This document shows, piece by piece, positions 25,988-34,541 of a stretch of DNA of 64,000 nt. The position numbers and the translations under genes are program-made. Location of the stretch: NCBI RefSeq assembly GCF_040760005.1, contig NZ_CP099760.1:2103501-2167500 (forward strand). Direction: 5' to 3'. This stretch comes from Pseudomonas sp. stari2. GTDB lineage: Bacteria; Pseudomonadota; Gammaproteobacteria; Pseudomonadales; Pseudomonadaceae. The first letter of the stretch is position 1. Each line of letters begins with the position of its first letter. Below the pieces are notes generated by a model that had not been told where the DNA came from, did no database searches, and saw nothing but the letters and a program-made list of their open reading frames with translations.

Positions 25988-26623
25988 TTAAAACGGAGCC
26001 GGGCATTCGAAGCGCAAGCGTTCGCCGGACTGAGGGTGGGTGAAGCTGAGCATGCTCGCGTGCAGGCACAGGCGCGGCCAGGCGGCCAGGGCTTGTTCAT
26101 GGGCATAGAGTCCGTCACCAAGCAGCGGGTGACCGATGGACAGCATGTGCACGCGCAACTGGTGCGAACGGCCAGTGATCGGCGTCAGTTCGACGCGGCA
26201 CCAGTCGCCACAGCGTTCCAGCACGCGCCAGAAAGTCAGGGCGTGTTTGCCGAATTCGTGGTCGACCACGTGGCGCGGCTTGGTCGGCGGGTCATAGCGC
26301 AGGGGCAGGTCGATGCTGCCGCTGTCCAGTTCCGGCTGACCCCAGCACAGGGCGGTGTAGGCCTTTTCGGTTTCGCGGTCGTGAAACTGCCGCGACAGTT
26401 CGCGGTGAGTGTCCGCGTCGCGAGCCAGCAGAATGATCCCCGAAGTTTCCCAGTCCAGACGATGGACGATACGCGCTTCGGGGTAGCCGTTTTCCTGCAG
26501 GCGAGTAATCAGGCAGTCCTTGTTGTCGTCGGCCCGGCCGGGCACCGAGAGCAACAGGGTCGGTTTGTTCACCACCAGTACGGCGGCGTCCTGATGGATG
26601 ATGTGGATGTTGGACAGCGGCAT
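25988..26623 (-). CDS. rluA: RluA-family pseudouridine synthase
   Basis: 211 residues, close to RluA in length and without the S4 domain of RluC/RluD. The catalytic signature ARIVHRLDWETSG contains the nucleophile D57. Other family motifs are VLVVNKPTLLLSVPGR and ITGRSHQLRVHM. RluA isomerises U746 in 23S rRNA and U32 in some tRNAs; whether this enzyme has the same dual specificity is assumed from the family. It follows minE but is separated from it by a perfect 20-bp hairpin. Confidence 0.88.
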   Translation of the reverse strand: MPLSNIHIIHQDAAVLVVNKPTLLLSVPGRADDNKDCLITRLQENGYPEARIVHRLDWETSGIILLARDADTHRELSRQFHDRETEKAYTALCWGQPELDSGSIDLPLRYDPPTKPRHVVDHEFGKHALTFWRVLERCGDWCRVELTPITGRSHQLRVHMLSIGHPLLGDGLYAHEQALAAWPRLCLHASMLSFTHPQSGERLRFECPAPF

Positions 26624-26650
26624 TAAAACAGCCTCGTAACAAATGCCAAC

Positions 26651-26694
26651 GGCGGCTCAGGGCCCTTCCGGTGTCGGAAGGGCCCTGAGCCGCC
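26651..26694 (-). terminator. Perfect 20-bp hairpin after minE
   Basis: Bases 26651-26670 (GGCGGCTCAGGGCCCTTCCG) are the exact reverse complement of 26675-26694, with tetraloop GTGT. It lies 20 nt beyond the minE stop codon on the minus strand. There is no T-run directly behind it. It is strong enough to stop transcription or shield the min mRNA. Confidence 0.8.
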
Positions 26695-26714
26695 GTCGTT
26701 CCTGCCGGATCGAC

Positions 26715-26969
26715 TCAGCGATCTGGCAGGGTGATGTTGAGTTCCAGAATCGAGCAGCTGCCCTGGCTTTCCAGTGCCACGTGGACGTCGTCGTTGCCGA
26801 TGTTGACGTACTTGCGGATCACTTCCACCAGTTCCTTTTGCAGGGATGGCAGATAGTCAGGGGTACTGCGCTGGCCGCGTTCATGCGCCACGATGATCTG
26901 TAGACGCTCTTTCGCGACCGAGGCGGTACTTGGCTTTTTGTTGGCACGAAAGAAGTCAAAAAGGTTCAT
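26715..26969 (-). CDS. minE: Cell division topological specificity factor MinE
   Basis: 84 residues, standard length. The N-terminal segment [32 protein letters not shown] is the membrane-binding and MinD-contacting part, and the C-terminal half ([20 protein letters not shown]) is the dimerisation domain. It stimulates MinD ATPase and drives the pole-to-pole oscillation that keeps MinC away from midcell. The start overlaps the minD stop codon by one base (TAATG). Confidence 0.97.
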   Translation of the reverse strand: MNLFDFFRANKKPSTASVAKERLQIIVAHERGQRSTPDYLPSLQKELVEVIRKYVNIGNDDVHVALESQGSCSILELNITLPDR

Positions 26970-27781
26970 TACCTACCTCCAAACAGACGCTCGAAGAATC
27001 CCTTCTTCTCGACATTCAGGAACCGGTGTTCTTTTTCCTTGCCCAGCAAGCGATCAACGGTATCGCTGTAGGCCTGGCCGGCGTCGCTCTGGTCGTCGAG
27101 GATAACCGGGACGCCCTGGTTGGAAGCCTTGAGCACGGCCTGGGATTCCGGAATGACACCCAGCAGGCGCACGGCGAGGATTTCCTTGACGTCTTCGACG
27201 CCCAGCATTTCCCCTTTTTCGACGCGCTCCGGGTGGTAGCGAGTGATCAGCAGGTGTTCCTGGATCGGTTCTTCGCCTTTTTCGGCGCGACGGGACTTGC
27301 TGGCCAGCAGGCCGAGCATGCGGTCCGAGTCACGTACCGAGGAGACTTCAGGGTTGGTCACGACGATCGCTTCGTCAGCGAAGTACATGGCCAGGTGGGC
27401 GCCTTTCTCGATGCCCGCCGGGGAGTCGCAGACGACGAACTCGAATTGTTCCTTGAGCTCCATCAGGACTTTTTCCACGCCTTCCTGGGTCAGCGCGTCT
27501 TTGTCGCGGGTCTGGCTGGCGGCCAGTACGTAAAGGTTTTCCAGGCGCTTGTCTTTGATCAGGGCCTGTTGCAGGTTGGCTTCGCCGTTGACCACGTTGA
27601 CGAAGTCATACACCACGCGGCGCTCGCAACCCATGATCAGGTCGAGGTTACGCAAGCCCACGTCGAAGTCGACAATCACTGTTTTGTGGCCGCGCAGAGC
27701 GAGGCCGGTACCGATAGCGGCGCTGGTGGTGGTCTTACCCACACCACCCTTGCCGGATGTAACCACGAGAATCTTGGCCAA
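26969..27781 (-). CDS. minD: Septum site-determining ATPase MinD
   Basis: 270 residues. The deviant Walker A motif is KGGVGKTT (11-18) following [10 protein letters not shown]. The switch regions [11 protein letters not shown] and [14 protein letters not shown] are intact. The C-terminal amphipathic membrane-targeting helix [12 protein letters not shown] is present. It binds the inner membrane as an ATP dimer and recruits MinC and MinE. It lies 169 nt after minC on the same strand, a fairly wide gap that may hold a second promoter, and is coupled to minE. Confidence 0.97.
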   Translation of the reverse strand: MAKILVVTSGKGGVGKTTTSAAIGTGLALRGHKTVIVDFDVGLRNLDLIMGCERRVVYDFVNVVNGEANLQQALIKDKRLENLYVLAASQTRDKDALTQEGVEKVLMELKEQFEFVVCDSPAGIEKGAHLAMYFADEAIVVTNPEVSSVRDSDRMLGLLASKSRRAEKGEEPIQEHLLITRYHPERVEKGEMLGVEDVKEILAVRLLGVIPESQAVLKASNQGVPVILDDQSDAGQAYSDTVDRLLGKEKEHRFLNVEKKGFFERLFGGR

Positions 27782-27950
27782 GGTGTTTCACCCCTAAGGA
27801 AGAAGGACTGTTCAGCCCCTGAAAAACATCTCTTGAAAACTACTGCAGTCGGACAGCCTTGGCTGGAATTCGGCTTTTGGCCTTTTTCCTACTTCGTTTG
27901 AGCCGTTTTCGCTACGTTTTAGAGATGCTTGGAAAATGCGGCAGTATCCG

Positions 27951-28688
27951 TTAAAGCCGAATGATGTTCAACACGTCGCCCGACAGGCTGACCTGTACGC
28001 CCGAACCCCACATCGGATCGCGACGCAGGTCTTCGGAAACCTTGTAATGGCCTGCGATGGAGATCAGTTCAGCGCTCAATTGCTGACAGAAAATCCGCGC
28101 CTTGGTGTCGCCCTTGACTCCGGCCAGCGCACGACCGCGCATCGGGCCGTATACATGGATGTTGCCATCGGCGAGAAGTTCCGCCCCCGGGCTGACCGAG
28201 GACACCACCACCAGATCGCCACCTTGCGCATATATCTGTTGGCCACCACGTACTGGCGTGGTGATGACGCGGGTCGGTTTGACGGTCGGCTCCGGCGGTT
28301 TTTCCGGCTTCTTCGGAGCAACAGGCTCGGCAGTTTCCAGTGGCCGCTCGCGGGCGCCGGACGGCGGTAGCACCGGAATGTCGATGGCGATGGCGGCGGC
28401 GATGTCTTCGATGCGGCTGGCGCGGATCGCCAGGGTGCGCAGGCCATGCTGGCGGCACACGCGCATCAGGCCTGGCAGATCGACGGCGCCTTCGCTCGGC
28501 GGCAACTTGTCCAGCGCCAGAACCAACGGCGCGTTGCTGAAGAAATTCGGTGCCTGGGCGACTTTGGCGGCCAATTGCCGATCGAGGCTGTCCAGGTCGT
28601 TGCGGGACAGTTCCAGCACCGTAATGGCGAGCATGCTGCCCTTCAGCTGGAACACGGGATCTTGGTCTGGCGATTCGGTTTGGCTCAT
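27951..28688 (-). CDS. minC: Septum site-determining inhibitor MinC
   Basis: 245 residues from ATG 28688 ([20 protein letters not shown]). The N-terminal FtsZ-inhibiting domain (about 10-105) is joined by a Pro-rich linker ([17 protein letters not shown]) to the C-terminal beta-helix domain that binds MinD, with the conserved [20 protein letters not shown] and [17 protein letters not shown]. It blocks Z-ring assembly near the poles. The upstream extension to 28754 lacks the family's N-terminus. It is the first gene of minCDE and divergent from the lipid A acyltransferase. Confidence 0.96.
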   Translation of the reverse strand: MSQTESPDQDPVFQLKGSMLAITVLELSRNDLDSLDRQLAAKVAQAPNFFSNAPLVLALDKLPPSEGAVDLPGLMRVCRQHGLRTLAIRASRIEDIAAAIAIDIPVLPPSGARERPLETAEPVAPKKPEKPPEPTVKPTRVITTPVRGGQQIYAQGGDLVVVSSVSPGAELLADGNIHVYGPMRGRALAGVKGDTKARIFCQQLSAELISIAGHYKVSEDLRRDPMWGSGVQVSLSGDVLNIIRL

Positions 28689-28805
28689 GTCGGCATACAA
28701 CGGCTTGTCACTAAAAGTGCCGAGACTTATAACGAGAACGCCCGCCAGCCGCAAGCCGGGTCGAACGATGTAGAATGCGCGGCCACTGTATTGACGGAAG
28801 CTTTA

Positions 28806-29738
28806 ATGGATCGCCCGCGTTTTCGAAAAGCATTTCTTGCTCCACGCTTCTGGCCGCTCTGGTGCGGCTTGGGGCTGTTGTGGCTGATCGTGCAGTTGCC
28901 GTATCCGGCATTGCTGGCCATCGGTCGCTTTCTCGGTGCCTTGATGTATCGCTTCGCCGGCGACCGGCGGCGCATCGCCAAGCGCAATCTGGAACTGTGT
29001 TTCCCGGAAAAATCCGCCGCGGAACGCAAACGGCTGCTCAAGGAGAACTTCGCCTCCACCGGCATCGCGTTCTTTGAAATGGCGATGAGCTGGTGGTGGT
29101 CGCGTCAGCGTCTGGCGAAACTGGCCCACGTCGAAGGCCTGGAGCATCTGCAAAAGGCCCAGCGCGAAGGCAAGGGCGTGATTCTGATGGCGGTGCATTT
29201 CACCACCCTGGAAATCGGCGCGGCGCTGCTCGGCCAACAGCACACCATCGACGGCATGTACCGCGAGCACAAGAACCCGCTGTTCGACTTTATCCAGCGG
29301 CAGGGCCGCGAGCGGCACAATCTCGATTCGCTGGCGGTGGAGCGCGACGACGTGCGCGGCATGCTCAAGCTGCTGCGTTCCGGGCGCGCGATCTGGTACG
29401 CGCCGGATCAGGACTACGGCGCCAAGCAAAGCATCTTCGTGCCGCTGTTCGGCATTCAGGCCGCAACGGTCACTGCCACCAGCAAGTTCGCCCGGCTGGG
29501 CAAGGCACTGGTGGTGCCGTTCACTCAGGAGCGTCTGGCTGACGGCAGCGGCTATCGTCTGGTGATCCATCCGCCGCTGGAAGGTTTTCCGGGCGAGACT
29601 GAAGAGGCCGATTGCATCCGCATCAATCAGTGGGTCGAAGGCGTGTTGCGTGATTGCCCCGAGCAATATTTGTGGGCGCATCGGCGCTTCAAGAGTCGCC
29701 CACCGGGCGAGCCGAAGCTGTACGCCAAGCGCGGTTGA
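28806..29738 (+). CDS. htrB: Lipid A biosynthesis lauroyl acyltransferase
   Basis: 310 residues of the LpxL/HtrB family. One N-terminal membrane helix (WPLWCGLGLLWLIVQLPYPALL) anchors it to the inner membrane. The HxxxxE catalytic motif is H131 to E136 in LMAVHFTTLEIG; GRAIWYAPDQDYG and TVTATSKFARL are further family signatures. It adds a secondary acyl chain to lipid A. ATG 28806 is used; TAGAAT at about 28772 in the divergent gap is a plausible -10. It is 35 nt upstream of the patatin gene and probably co-transcribed with it. Confidence 0.93.
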   Translation: MDRPRFRKAFLAPRFWPLWCGLGLLWLIVQLPYPALLAIGRFLGALMYRFAGDRRRIAKRNLELCFPEKSAAERKRLLKENFASTGIAFFEMAMSWWWSRQRLAKLAHVEGLEHLQKAQREGKGVILMAVHFTTLEIGAALLGQQHTIDGMYREHKNPLFDFIQRQGRERHNLDSLAVERDDVRGMLKLLRSGRAIWYAPDQDYGAKQSIFVPLFGIQAATVTATSKFARLGKALVVPFTQERLADGSGYRLVIHPPLEGFPGETEEADCIRINQWVEGVLRDCPEQYLWAHRRFKSRPPGEPKLYAKRG

Positions 29739-29773
29739 ACCTTCCATTCCTATAAGCACCACGGAGCGTTGCG

Positions 29774-30946
29774 ATGAGCCCAGTTGAACCGGTCACAGGT
29801 TTGATTCTTTCCGGCGGCGGGGCTCGGGCGGCGTATCAGGTGGGGGTGCTGGCGGCGATTGCCGAATTGCTGCCGCTGGGCGCGGACAATCCGTTCCCGG
29901 TGATCGTCGGCACATCGGCCGGGGCGATCAACGCGGTCAGCCTCGCCAGCGGCGCCACGGACTTTCGCGCCGCCATCGAACGTCTGACTCTGTTCTGGCA
30001 AGGCTTTCGCAGCCACCGCGTACTGCGCAGCGACTGGCCGGGGGTGATTCGTCAAGCCAGCCGTTTCGTCAGCCACAGCCTGTTGGGGATGGGCCGGCAA
30101 CTGCCGGTGGCGTTGCTCGACAGCTCGCCACTGCGCCATCTGCTCAATGAAAAACTGCACATGCCCGGCATTGCCGAATCCATCGCCCGCAAGCAACTGC
30201 ACGCAGTGGCGGTGACGGCGTTCGGCTACGAATCCGGGCAAGCGGTGACCTTCTATCAGGGCGGCGGCACCATCGACTCATGGCTGCGTCATCGGCGCAT
30301 TGGCGTGCCGACGCAATTGACCGTGGAGCACTTGCTCGCCAGTTCAGCGATTCCGCTGTTGTTCGCGCCGGTGAAAATCGGCGAGGAATATTTCGGCGAT
30401 GGCGCGGTGCGGCAGTCCGCGCCGATCAGTCCGGCCTTGCACCTGGGGGCGAGCCGGGTGCTGGTGGTCGGCGTCAGCGGCAACCCGCGCGGGTTCGACC
30501 CGGCGCAACCACTGGAGCGCACCTACACCGGTCAACAGCCGACACTGGCGCAGATCGGCGGGCACATGCTCAACAGTACGTTCATTGACAGCCTGGAAAG
30601 CGACATCGAGCTGCTTCAGCGTCTGAACCAGTTCAGCCACCTGATGCCCGACGGAACACCGACGCGTGCTTTGGGCGTGGCGCCGGTTGAAGTGCTGGTG
30701 ATCTCGCCAAGCCAGCCGATCGATGAAATCGCGGCGCGGCATCGTCAGGAACTGCCGGCGGCGTTGCGACTGTTCTTGCGCGGGCCGGGGGCGACCAAAA
30801 CGAGCGGGGCAGGAGTGTTGAGTTACTTGCTGTTCGAGGCGGGGTATTGCAGCGAGTTGATCGACCTGGGGCGGCGCGATGCACTGGCCAAGCGCGATGA
30901 GCTGTGCCGGTTTCTCGGCATCGGCGAGGCGGTGGTTTCGGCCTGA
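29774..30946 (+). CDS. Patatin-like phospholipase
   Basis: 390 residues. The patatin signatures are all visible: glycine-rich oxyanion loop LSGGGARAAYQVGVL (12-26), nucleophile elbow GTSAG (S48 at 46-50) and the catalytic aspartate in DGA (209-211). There is no signal peptide. It is expected to hydrolyse acyl chains from phospholipids on the cytoplasmic side or after secretion; no partner gene is visible to decide. It lies directly behind htrB, which suggests a link to envelope lipid handling. A bidirectional hairpin follows. Confidence 0.92.
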   Translation: MSPVEPVTGLILSGGGARAAYQVGVLAAIAELLPLGADNPFPVIVGTSAGAINAVSLASGATDFRAAIERLTLFWQGFRSHRVLRSDWPGVIRQASRFVSHSLLGMGRQLPVALLDSSPLRHLLNEKLHMPGIAESIARKQLHAVAVTAFGYESGQAVTFYQGGGTIDSWLRHRRIGVPTQLTVEHLLASSAIPLLFAPVKIGEEYFGDGAVRQSAPISPALHLGASRVLVVGVSGNPRGFDPAQPLERTYTGQQPTLAQIGGHMLNSTFIDSLESDIELLQRLNQFSHLMPDGTPTRALGVAPVEVLVISPSQPIDEIAARHRQELPAALRLFLRGPGATKTSGAGVLSYLLFEAGYCSELIDLGRRDALAKRDELCRFLGIGEAVVSA

Positions 30947-30950
30947 AACA

Positions 30951-30974
30951 GATGGCGCCCGGGCGGGCGCCATC
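30951..30974. terminator. Bidirectional hairpin between patatin and Tsx-like genes
   Basis: GATGGCGCCC and GGGCGCCATC form a perfect 10-bp stem with loop GGGC between two converging genes. No long T-run on either side. Confidence 0.7.
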
Positions 30975-30984
30975 CGCAGCACTA

Positions 30985-31770
30985 TCAGAAGTGGAACTTC
31001 ACCAGGAAGCTGGTCACGTTCTGATTGGTGGTGAAGGCACGGGTGTCATCGATCCCGTACTTGTCTTTCCAGTAGTCGTATTCAACACCGACGTACAGCT
31101 GCTTCTCGCCGAAATTCAGCGCCTTGCCCAGGTCGTATTTGACCTGTGGGTTGAAGTGCAGGTTGGCGTGGTATTCGCCCTTGCTGTTAACGTCGTTGTC
31201 GACCACCCAGTCCATGAAACCATCGATCAGGATGTTCGAGTCGCCGACCGGAATGGTGTAAGACCAGACCGGTGTGATCTGCCAGACATTGTCGCCCGGA
31301 CGCGAGCCTTCGGTGTGACGCTGATAGAAGTTCAACTGGAAGTAGTCGAAGCCGGGAATCGCCAGGTCGAAGCCTGGACCGATCAGGTAGGACTCGACGT
31401 CGCCTTCGCCGAACTCGTAGGTCATCGCCAGCAGCACGTCTTTGATCGGGCCGAATTCGATCTTCTGATCGAGGATCTTGCCTAACGACAGGCGTGGACT
31501 GAATTCGCCGTAGTAAGTGTTGTTGCCGACACCACCGTCAGGCTTTCCGTTGTAGAAAATCTTGTCGACGAACAGGAAGTTGTCCCCGTACTTCCAGGCA
31601 TCGGCGTGCTCGAAGGTGACGGTCTGCTGGATGGCCGGGTTGACCTTGAAGTCCTTGCCATAAAGGTAGGTCAGGCTGTTGTTCTGCCATTGCAGCAGGC
31701 CGTCGGCCATGGCCTGGCCCCCCGCCAGCATGGTTCCCGCAAGCATCAGGCTGGTGCTCATACGTTTCAT
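30985..31770 (-). CDS. Tsx/OmpK-family outer-membrane nucleoside channel, copy 1
   Basis: 261 residues. A signal peptide (MKRMSTSLMLAGTMLAGGQAMA) is followed by a beta-barrel-like sequence ending in the aromatic strand TSFLVKFHF, the usual outer-membrane C-terminus. The start WQNNSLTYLYGKDFKVNP and the segment VTFEHADAWKYGDNFLFVDK are typical of Tsx/OmpK channels, which pass nucleosides. It is a close paralogue of the 32143-32928 gene. Both lie at the end of the urate catabolic run, so a role in purine or nucleoside uptake is likely but not shown. Confidence 0.88.
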   Translation of the reverse strand: MKRMSTSLMLAGTMLAGGQAMADGLLQWQNNSLTYLYGKDFKVNPAIQQTVTFEHADAWKYGDNFLFVDKIFYNGKPDGGVGNNTYYGEFSPRLSLGKILDQKIEFGPIKDVLLAMTYEFGEGDVESYLIGPGFDLAIPGFDYFQLNFYQRHTEGSRPGDNVWQITPVWSYTIPVGDSNILIDGFMDWVVDNDVNSKGEYHANLHFNPQVKYDLGKALNFGEKQLYVGVEYDYWKDKYGIDDTRAFTTNQNVTSFLVKFHF

Positions 31771-31915
31771 TCGGTTGCTCCCAAAGTAGGTATTCCACGT
31801 TTGTTTTTTTGAGTCGGCGCTCTGGTGTGGCGCCTTTTTTCATTGCTGCAAAAGTCATCCGATCGGTCAGCTTGTGTGCTGTTAGCAAGAGCTGAGCCAA
31901 GGCTTTTCGAAAAGC

Positions 31916-31960
31916 AAAAAAACGCCCGTCGGCTGCTGAAAAAACAGTCGACTGAGCGTG
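31916..31960 (-). terminator. Intrinsic terminator after Tsx-like copy 2
   Basis: On the minus strand ACGC pairs with GCGT, and GTCGACTG with the CAG..CGAC side, around a T6 loop; the stem is followed by TTTTTTT. A perfect palindrome, GCTTTTCGAAAAGC (31902-31915), sits next to it. The 31771-32142 gap also contains a TGACCGGGCC/GGCCC..GGTCA hairpin (31981-32013) and a GGCGC-containing hairpin near 31815-31835. No gene is seen there. Confidence 0.7.
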
Positions 31961-32142
31961 TTTTCGGGTTGCCTCGGTACTGACCGGGCCGGGATAAGTT
32001 GGCCCGTTGGTCAGGAATTAAATCCGGGCTTTTTTTTAGACCGAATTCAGGAGGCCGCGGAGAATACTGACTCAACGGCCAGGTCTCAAGTGCCCCGCAA
32101 CAGAGCACCGACGATAGGTAGGGGGCACGGTTGCGGGTCATC

Positions 32143-32928
32143 TTAGAAGTGCACCTTCACCAGCAGGCTGGCGGTGTTCTGATTGGTGTCGAGGGTGTGG
32201 CTGCTTTCGACCCCGTATTTGTTCTTCCAGTAGCTGTATTCGGTGCCGACATACAGCTGCTTCTGACGCCAGCCGAGAGCTTTGCCCAGGTCGTATTTGA
32301 TCTGCGGGTTGATGTGCAGGTTGGCGTGATAGGTGCCACGCGAGTTCTCGTCGTTGTCGACGACCCAGTCGAGATAGCCGTCGATCAGCACGTCGGAATT
32401 GCCCAGCGGAAAGCTGTAGGACCAGCCCGGGGTGATCTGCCAGACACCATCGCCCGGGCGCGGGCCTTCGGTCTGGCGACGGAAGATGTTCAGGGTGACG
32501 TAGTTGAAGCCCGGTACCTTCAGGTCAAAACCGGGACCGATCAGATAGGCCTCGCTCTCACCTTCGCCGTACTCGTAGGTCATCGCCAGCAACACGTCCT
32601 TGATCGGCCCGAACTCGAGCTTGCGATCGAAGATCTTGCCGAACGAGAAGCGCGGGGTGAATTCGCCGTAGAAGGTGTGCGGGCCTTTGTTACGGTCTTC
32701 CTGGCCGTTGTAGAAGATCTTGTCGACGAACAGGAAGTTGTCGCCGTACTTCCACTTGTCGGCGTGCTCGAACGTCACCGTCTGCTGGATCGACGGGTTG
32801 ATCGCGAAGTTCTTGCCGTACAGGTAGCTCAGGCTGTTGGTCTGCCACAGTAATAAATCGCCAGCCATGGCTTGCGATGCGGCCAGCAGGCCGCCGCTCA
32901 ACAACACGTTGGTTTGAGTCCGGATCAT
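32143..32928 (-). CDS. Tsx/OmpK-family outer-membrane nucleoside channel, copy 2
   Basis: 261 residues, the same length as copy 1 and alignable along its whole length (shared VTFEHADxWKYGDNFLFVDK, FGPIKDVLLAMTYE and YLIGPGFDL). The signal peptide is MIRTQTNVLLSGGLLAASQAMA and the last strand is ASLLVKVHF. It lies 85 nt downstream of the NCS2 permease gene in the same direction, which ties it to purine uptake. Loops such as NGQEDRNKGPHTF differ from copy 1, so ligand preference may differ. Confidence 0.88.
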   Translation of the reverse strand: MIRTQTNVLLSGGLLAASQAMAGDLLLWQTNSLSYLYGKNFAINPSIQQTVTFEHADKWKYGDNFLFVDKIFYNGQEDRNKGPHTFYGEFTPRFSFGKIFDRKLEFGPIKDVLLAMTYEYGEGESEAYLIGPGFDLKVPGFNYVTLNIFRRQTEGPRPGDGVWQITPGWSYSFPLGNSDVLIDGYLDWVVDNDENSRGTYHANLHINPQIKYDLGKALGWRQKQLYVGTEYSYWKNKYGVESSHTLDTNQNTASLLVKVHF

Positions 32929-32973
32929 CTGTTGCTCCCTCTTGTTTTTATTGTTTGAGGCAAAGCTGTCGCT

Positions 32974-33002
32974 AGGGGCTGGCGTTGGCGAGCCCCTTTT
33001 TT
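32974..33002 (+). terminator. Hairpin with plus-strand T-run between permease and Tsx-like gene
   Basis: AGGGGCT and AGCCCC flank GGCGTTGGCG, followed on the plus strand by TTTTTT. It is oriented against the minus-strand genes on both sides, so it would stop an antisense transcript, or act only as a hairpin in the sense mRNA. Confidence 0.45.
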
Positions 33003-33012
33003 ACTCTTCGGA

Positions 33013-34371
33013 TCAGTGCGGGTGTGCGTGGCAGTCGTTGATCGCGGCGCGTTCGGCGCCACCGAGAATGTTGAACAACAGGTTCAGCGTCAGCGCGCTG
33101 AGGGTGGCCATGGCGATACCGCTGTGGGTGATCGGGCTCATCCACAACGGCAGGTGGGCGAAGAATTCCGGACGTACCACCGGGATCAGGCCCATGCCGA
33201 TACTCACCGCCACCAGCAATTGATTGCGACGGTCGCCAATGTCGGCTTCCTGCAAAATCTTGATGCCGGTCGCCGCCACCATGCCGAACATCGCGATCGC
33301 TGCGCCACCCAGCACCGCCGGTGGAATCGATGCCACCAGAAACGCCGCTTTCGGCAGCAGACTCAGGACGATCAGCAAGCCGCCGGCAACGATGGTCACT
33401 GAGCGGCAGCGCACGCCGGTCATCTGCACCAGGCCGATGTTCTGTGCGAAGGAGGAGTGGGTGAAGGTGTTCAAGAAACCGGCGACAAACGATGCGCCGG
33501 CATCACACAGCAAACCGCGACGCAGCATGCGCGGACAGACTTCCTGGCCGGTGATCTTGCCCAGCGCCAGGAACATCCCGGTGGACTCGACAAAGATGAT
33601 CACCACCACCAGGCACATCGACAGGATCGGTGCCAGTTCGAACTTCGGCATGCCGAAATGCAGCGGGGTGACGAACTGAACCCATGGCGCGTTGGCCATG
33701 CCGCTCAGGTCGACCATGCCGATGGCGCCGCAGAGCACGTAGCCCAGACACATACCGATCAGCACGGAAATGTTGACCCAGAAACCACGCATGAAGCGAT
33801 GGATCAACAAAATGGTGGCCAGCACCAGTGCGGCAATGGCCAGGTAAATCGGTGAACCGAATTGAGCGGCGCCAGCGCCGCCACCGGCCCAGTTCACGGC
33901 CACGGGGAACAGCGACAGACCGATCGAGGTGATGACCGTGCCGGTCACCAGCGGCGGGAAGAATCGCACCACCTTGGACATGAACGGGGCGATGATCATG
34001 CCGAAGAACCCGGCGGCGATGGTTGCGCCGAAGATTCCCTGCAAACCGATGCCGGGCATGCCGGCCATGGCGACCATGCTGCCGACGGCGGCGAAACTGG
34101 CGCCCATCATCACCGGCATGCGAATGCCCATCGGGCCGATGCCTAAGGATTGCACGATGGTGGCGATGCCGGCGACCAGCAGGTCGGCGTTGATCAGGAA
34201 GGCGATTTCTTCACGACTCAGGCCAGCGGCCTGTCCGATGATCAGCGGTACCGCGATGGCGCCGCCGTACATCAGCAGTACATGTTGCAAACCGACCAGG
34301 ATCAGTTGCAAAAGGGGCAAACGCTGAATGGCGGGTGCGTCGGGGATGCGCGCTTTGGACAGCTCGGACAT
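33013..34371 (-). CDS. NCS2 family purine (urate/xanthine) permease
   Basis: 452 residues with 12-14 membrane helices. NCS2 signatures are present: LVGLQHVLLMYGGAIAVPLI (helix 1 with the conserved QH), FVESTGMFLALGKITG, and NTFTHSSFAQNIGLVQMTGV. The pattern fits the xanthine/urate branch rather than the AzgA-like branch of the 42450 gene. It would drive proton-coupled import of urate or xanthine for the adjacent puuD pathway. ATG 34371 has GAGGT five nucleotides upstream; a longer frame to 34572 runs through a REP doublet and is not coding. Its C-terminus is His-rich (NDCHAHPH). Confidence 0.92.
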   Translation of the reverse strand: MSELSKARIPDAPAIQRLPLLQLILVGLQHVLLMYGGAIAVPLIIGQAAGLSREEIAFLINADLLVAGIATIVQSLGIGPMGIRMPVMMGASFAAVGSMVAMAGMPGIGLQGIFGATIAAGFFGMIIAPFMSKVVRFFPPLVTGTVITSIGLSLFPVAVNWAGGGAGAAQFGSPIYLAIAALVLATILLIHRFMRGFWVNISVLIGMCLGYVLCGAIGMVDLSGMANAPWVQFVTPLHFGMPKFELAPILSMCLVVVIIFVESTGMFLALGKITGQEVCPRMLRRGLLCDAGASFVAGFLNTFTHSSFAQNIGLVQMTGVRCRSVTIVAGGLLIVLSLLPKAAFLVASIPPAVLGGAAIAMFGMVAATGIKILQEADIGDRRNQLLVAVSIGMGLIPVVRPEFFAHLPLWMSPITHSGIAMATLSALTLNLLFNILGGAERAAINDCHAHPH

Positions 34372-34460
34372 GCAACACCTCGGATCTTTTTTATTCTTGT
34401 GATGAACAGCGGCCGGGTTGCTTGCCGCTGTCCTCTTTGCATCAGGTAAACCGCGTTGCG

Positions 34461-34530
34461 GCGATTCGCGAGCAGGCTCGCTCCCACAGGTACTGCATGA
34501 CCTGTGTGGGAGCGAGCTTGCTCGCGAAGC
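34461..34530. repeat. REP doublet (REPIN-type)
   Basis: Two REP units in inverted orientation: GATTCGCGAGCAGGCTCGCT with CCCACAGG, then CCTGTGTGGGAGCGAGCTTG with CTCGCGAAGC, separated by TACTGCATGA. It lies between puuD and the permease gene. Confidence 0.85.
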
Positions 34531-34541
34531 TTTTTTGCTAC

